Assembly (NCBI RefSeq): GCF_000739995.1
Contig: NZ_BBJX01000005.1
Span: 1 to 64,000, forward strand
DNA from: Comamonas granuli NBRC 101663
Lineage (GTDB): Bacteria > Pseudomonadota > Gammaproteobacteria > Burkholderiales > Burkholderiaceae_C
DNA length: 64,000 nucleotides
Direction: 5' to 3'
Positions 60,854 through 64,000 of this stretch are shown here, piece after piece; the stretch's first letter is position 1, and the number at the start of each line of letters is the position of its first letter. Made by a program: the position numbers and the translations under genes. A model generated the notes under the pieces. It saw only the letters and a list, made by a program, of their open reading frames with translations. It was not told the DNA's origin and did not search any database.

Positions 60854-63727
60854 TCAGGCGCCCAGGCGGGCGCGTTGCTCCTGCACGCGCGCCAGGGTGG
60901 CGCTGAAGTCGGCCACGCGCTTTTTCTCCTGCTCGATCACGGCCGGCGGCGCCTTGGCCACGAAGGCCTCGTTCGAGAGCTTGGCATGGGCCTTGGCGAT
61001 CTCGCCCTCCAGGCGCGCGGCCTCCTTGGCCAGGCGCGCCTTCTCGGCCGCCACGTCGATCTCCACGAACAGCGCCAGGCGCGCGCCGCCCACCACGTTG
61101 ACCGGCGCGTTCTGTGCCGCCTGGGCCCAGGCGGCAGCGTCGTCGAACACCTGGACCTCGCTGAGCTTGGCCAGGTTGGCCAGCACGGGCGCGTTGGCGC
61201 GCAGGAAGGCGGCCTCGTCGGCGGTGTCGGCCAGGGCCAGCAGGGGCAGGCGCTGCGCCGGGGAGATGCCCATCTCGCCGCGCAGCGTGCGGCAGGCGTC
61301 CACCATCAGCTTGAGGCGCGCGACGTAGGCGATGGCGCCTTCGTCGATCTTCTCGGGCTGGGCTTCGGGGTAGCGGGCAATGGCAACGGACGCGCCCTCG
61401 ATGCGCGCCACGGGCGCCACCACCTGCCACAGCGCCTCGGTGACGAAGGGGATGATGGGGTGCGCCAGGCGCAGGATGGCCTCGAGCGTGCGGATCAGCG
61501 TGCGGCGCGTGGCGCGCTGCTGCGCCACGCTGCCCGTCTGGATCTGCACCTTGGCAATCTCCAGGTACCAGTCGCAGAACTCGTTCCAGACGAAGTCGTA
61601 GATCGTGCTCGCCACGTTGTCCAGGCGGTACTCGGCAAAGCCCCGGGCGACCTCGGCCTCCACCTTCTGCAGTGCGGAGACGATCCAGCGGTCGGGCTGG
61701 CTGAAGTGCATATAGGCTTCGCTGCAGCTGCCGTCGCCGTCAAAGCCGCAGTCGTAGCCCTCGCAGTTCATGAGCACGAAGCGGCTCGCGTTCCACAGCT
61801 TGTTGCAGAAGTTGCGGTAGCCCTCGCAGCGCTTGCTGTCGAAGTTGATGCTGCGCCCGAGCGACGCCAGCGCCGCGAAGGTAAAGCGCAGCGCGTCGGC
61901 GCCGTAGGCCGGGATGCCCTCGGGGAATTCCTTTTGCGTGGCCTGGCGCACCTTGGGCGCGGTCTCGGGGCGGCGCAGGCCCTGGGTGCGTTTTTCCAGC
62001 AGGGGTTCAAGCGCGATGCCGTCGATCAGGTCCACGGGGTCGAGCACGTTGCCTTCGCTCTTGCTCATCTTCTTGCCCTGCGCGTCCAGCACCAGGCCGT
62101 GGATGTACACATGCTTGAACGGCACGCGGCCCGTGAAGTGCGTGGTCATCATGATCATCCGGGCGACCCAGAAGAAGATGATGTCGTAGCCCGTCACCAG
62201 CACGCTGCTGGGCAGGTAGAGGTTGTAGTCGTCGGTGGCCGCGTCGCCCTGCTCGGGCCAGCCCATGGTGGAAAACGGCACGAGGGCGCTGGAGTACCAG
62301 GTGTCGAGCACGTCCTCGTCGCGCGTGAGCGTTTTGCCCGGCGCCTGGGCCTGTGCCTCGGCCTCGTTGCGCGCCACGTAGACTTGGCCGTCCTCGTCGT
62401 ACCAGGCCGGAATCTGGTGGCCCCACCAGAGCTGGCGCGAGATGCACCAGTCCTGGATGTTGTTCATCCACTGGTTGTAGGTGTTCACCCAGTTCTCGGG
62501 CACGAAGCTCACCTGGCCGCTGGCCACGGCGGCTATGGCCTTCTGCGCGATGGATTTGCCCGTGGCATCGCCGGCGCCCACCTTGTTCATGGCCACGAAC
62601 CACTGGTCCGTCAGCATGGGCTCGATCACCTGGCCGGTGCGCGTGCAGATGGGCACCATGAGCTTGTGCTTCTTGGTCTCGACCAGCAGGCCCAGGGCTT
62701 CGAGGTCGGCCACCACGGCCTTGCGGGCGGCGAAGCGGTCCATGCCGCGGTATTTTTCCGGCGCGTTGTCGTTCACCGTGGCCTGCAGCGTGAGCACGCA
62801 GATCATGGGCAACTGGTGGCGCTGGCCCACGGCATAGTCGTTCTGGTCGTGCGCGGGCGTGACCTTGACCACGCCGGTGCCGAATTCCTTGTCCACATAG
62901 GCGTCGGCAATCACCGGGATCTCGCGGTCGCACAGCGGCAGCCTGACCTTCTGGCCGATCAGGTGCTGGTAGCGCTCATCCTCGGGGTGCACCATCACGG
63001 CCACGTCGCCCAGCATGGTCTCGGGGCGCGTGGTGGCCACCACGAGCTGGCCACTTCCATCAGCCAGCGGGTAGGCGATGTGCCACAGCGAGCCGTCCTT
63101 CTCCTCGTTCTCGACTTCCAGGTCGGACACGGCGGACTGCAGCTTGGGGTCCCAGTTCACCAGGCGCTTGCCGCGGTAGATCAGGCCCTGCTGGTACAGG
63201 CGCACGAAGGTCTCGGTCACCACCTGGGAGAGCTTGTCGTCCATGGTGAAGTACTCGCGGCTCCAGTCCACGCTGTCGCCCATGCGGCGCATCTGCGTGG
63301 TGATGGTGTTGCCCGACTTTTCCTTCCACTCCCACACCTTGGCGACGAAATTCTTGCGTCCCAGGTCATGGCGGCTCACGCCCTGCTCCTGCAACTGGCG
63401 CTCCACCACGATCTGCGTGGCGATGCCTGCGTGGTCGGTGCCCGGCACCCAGGCCGTGTTGCAGCCCTTCATGCGGTGGTAGCGCGTGAGGCTGTCCATG
63501 ATGGTCTGGTTGAACGCATGGCCCATGTGCAGCGTGCCCGTCACGTTGGGCGGCGGCAACTGGATGCAGAACGCGGGCTGGCTGGCATCGGGCTGGCCGC
63601 TGCCGCGCACGCCGGCGGTGCCGTAGCCGCGCCGCTCCCACTCGGGGCCCCAGTGGGCCTCCAGCTGCGCGGGCTCGAAGGACTTGGACAGGGATTGCAG
63701 GCCGGGTTGCTGGACGGAATCGGTCAT
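60854..63727 (-). CDS. valS: Valyl-tRNA synthetase
   Basis: ValS charges tRNA-Val and edits mischarged threonine. The 957 residues have the class I HIGH motif as HMGH (67-70, in [13 protein letters not shown]), the connective editing domain with [19 protein letters not shown], the KMSKS motif in [18 protein letters not shown] near 552, the anticodon-binding helices, and a C-terminal coiled-coil tail ([19 protein letters not shown]). Length fits the bacterial enzyme. Confidence 0.97.
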   Translation of the reverse strand: MTDSVQQPGLQSLSKSFEPAQLEAHWGPEWERRGYGTAGVRGSGQPDASQPAFCIQLPPPNVTGTLHMGHAFNQTIMDSLTRYHRMKGCNTAWVPGTDHAGIATQIVVERQLQEQGVSRHDLGRKNFVAKVWEWKEKSGNTITTQMRRMGDSVDWSREYFTMDDKLSQVVTETFVRLYQQGLIYRGKRLVNWDPKLQSAVSDLEVENEEKDGSLWHIAYPLADGSGQLVVATTRPETMLGDVAVMVHPEDERYQHLIGQKVRLPLCDREIPVIADAYVDKEFGTGVVKVTPAHDQNDYAVGQRHQLPMICVLTLQATVNDNAPEKYRGMDRFAARKAVVADLEALGLLVETKKHKLMVPICTRTGQVIEPMLTDQWFVAMNKVGAGDATGKSIAQKAIAAVASGQVSFVPENWVNTYNQWMNNIQDWCISRQLWWGHQIPAWYDEDGQVYVARNEAEAQAQAPGKTLTRDEDVLDTWYSSALVPFSTMGWPEQGDAATDDYNLYLPSSVLVTGYDIIFFWVARMIMMTTHFTGRVPFKHVYIHGLVLDAQGKKMSKSEGNVLDPVDLIDGIALEPLLEKRTQGLRRPETAPKVRQATQKEFPEGIPAYGADALRFTFAALASLGRSINFDSKRCEGYRNFCNKLWNASRFVLMNCEGYDCGFDGDGSCSEAYMHFSQPDRWIVSALQKVEAEVARGFAEYRLDNVASTIYDFVWNEFCDWYLEIAKVQIQTGSVAQQRATRRTLIRTLEAILRLAHPIIPFVTEALWQVVAPVARIEGASVAIARYPEAQPEKIDEGAIAYVARLKLMVDACRTLRGEMGISPAQRLPLLALADTADEAAFLRANAPVLANLAKLSEVQVFDDAAAWAQAAQNAPVNVVGGARLALFVEIDVAAEKARLAKEAARLEGEIAKAHAKLSNEAFVAKAPPAVIEQEKKRVADFSATLARVQEQRARLGA

Positions 63728-63979
63728 GGGTGCGCTGGTGGGTCAAGAGCAACAGCATCTCTCGGGACGCTGTTGGGCCACTGGGCGTGGCGGGATAGGG
63801 AGCCTGCGATTTTAAGCGAAGGCCCCGGTGGCCAATGTGCCGCGAGCAGCGCGTGGAAGCGGCGCCGGGCTGCCTGGTGCGTCGTGCTCAGGAGGCCGCA
63901 GCGCCGGGCCCGGCGGGGCGGCGGTCAGCGAGGCGCTATCTCGTGCACAGCGCCATGGCATGCGGGTCCGCCGCTGCGC

Positions 63980-64000
63980 AAAAAAACCCGCCGTCCCGGA
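63980..64000 (-). terminator. Partial terminator at the window edge
   Basis: On the minus strand a GC-rich arm (CGGGACGGCGGG) runs into a TTTTTTT tract. It looks like the 3' arm of a Rho-independent terminator for a minus-strand gene that lies beyond the window; the other arm is cut off. Confidence 0.4.

Overview
The window is high-GC DNA with the gene content of a betaproteobacterium, most likely of the Comamonadaceae (Acidovorax, Alicycliphilus or Delftia type). This rests on protein resemblance recalled from memory, the fnr-hemN-UreH-like arrangement, the zapB-like/zapA/6S-like arrangement and the partial corrinoid salvage cluster. It reads as chromosome; I saw no phage, plasmid or IS genes, no rRNA or tRNA and no CRISPR array.

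Layout. 1-553 is the end of rnr. 686-6350 is an iron block: hemP, tonB-exbB-exbD, a PiuC-type hydroxylase and a catecholate-type TonB-dependent receptor, with three Fur-box-like sites. 6465-9990 holds a SWIB-domain protein, an FNR-type regulator, hemN with an FNR box between them, and a UreH-like membrane protein. 10124-13869 is a c-di-GMP pair (HD-GYP, then PAS/GGDEF/EAL), followed by a TauE-type permease, a 6S-RNA-like locus, zapA and a zapB-like gene. 15581-25113 is a corrinoid uptake and salvage operon headed by a cobalamin riboswitch: btuB, cobB, cobU, btuF, btuC, btuD, cobO, cobD, cobC. 25134-29213 holds a cyclase-like protein, an NlpC/P60 hydrolase and an AMP-phosphorylase/PRPP-synthetase-like pair. 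29582-34106 is a visibly AT-richer cassette (LysR regulator, MFS permease, M20 amidohydrolase, glutaminase) that looks acquired and may degrade N-acylglutamine conjugates. 34579-39701 holds an isochorismatase-family hydrolase, two unknowns, a 6-phosphofructokinase and prpE. 39778-45765 (minus strand) is an alkylation-repair cluster that runs into a large PAS/GGDEF/EAL gene. 45892-49931 holds an AlgC-type mutase, waaA and a trans-sulfuration enzyme. 50123-59004 (minus strand) is a TetR-controlled RND efflux system with a TolC-type channel, interrupted by pcm and a rhodanese gene, followed by an MFS gene. The window ends with an FmdE-like gene, galU and valS.

The most unusual structure is a family of about 13 short (roughly 60 bp) dispersed imperfect repeats built around a GCGCT-type inverted repeat and an AGCTAT end. 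They lie in intergenic gaps, at gene edges and inside reading frames (cobU, btuD N-terminus, cobD twice, waaA, last codons of alkA). The four internal copies in the same orientation are all read in the same frame. None occurs in the AT-richer cassette.
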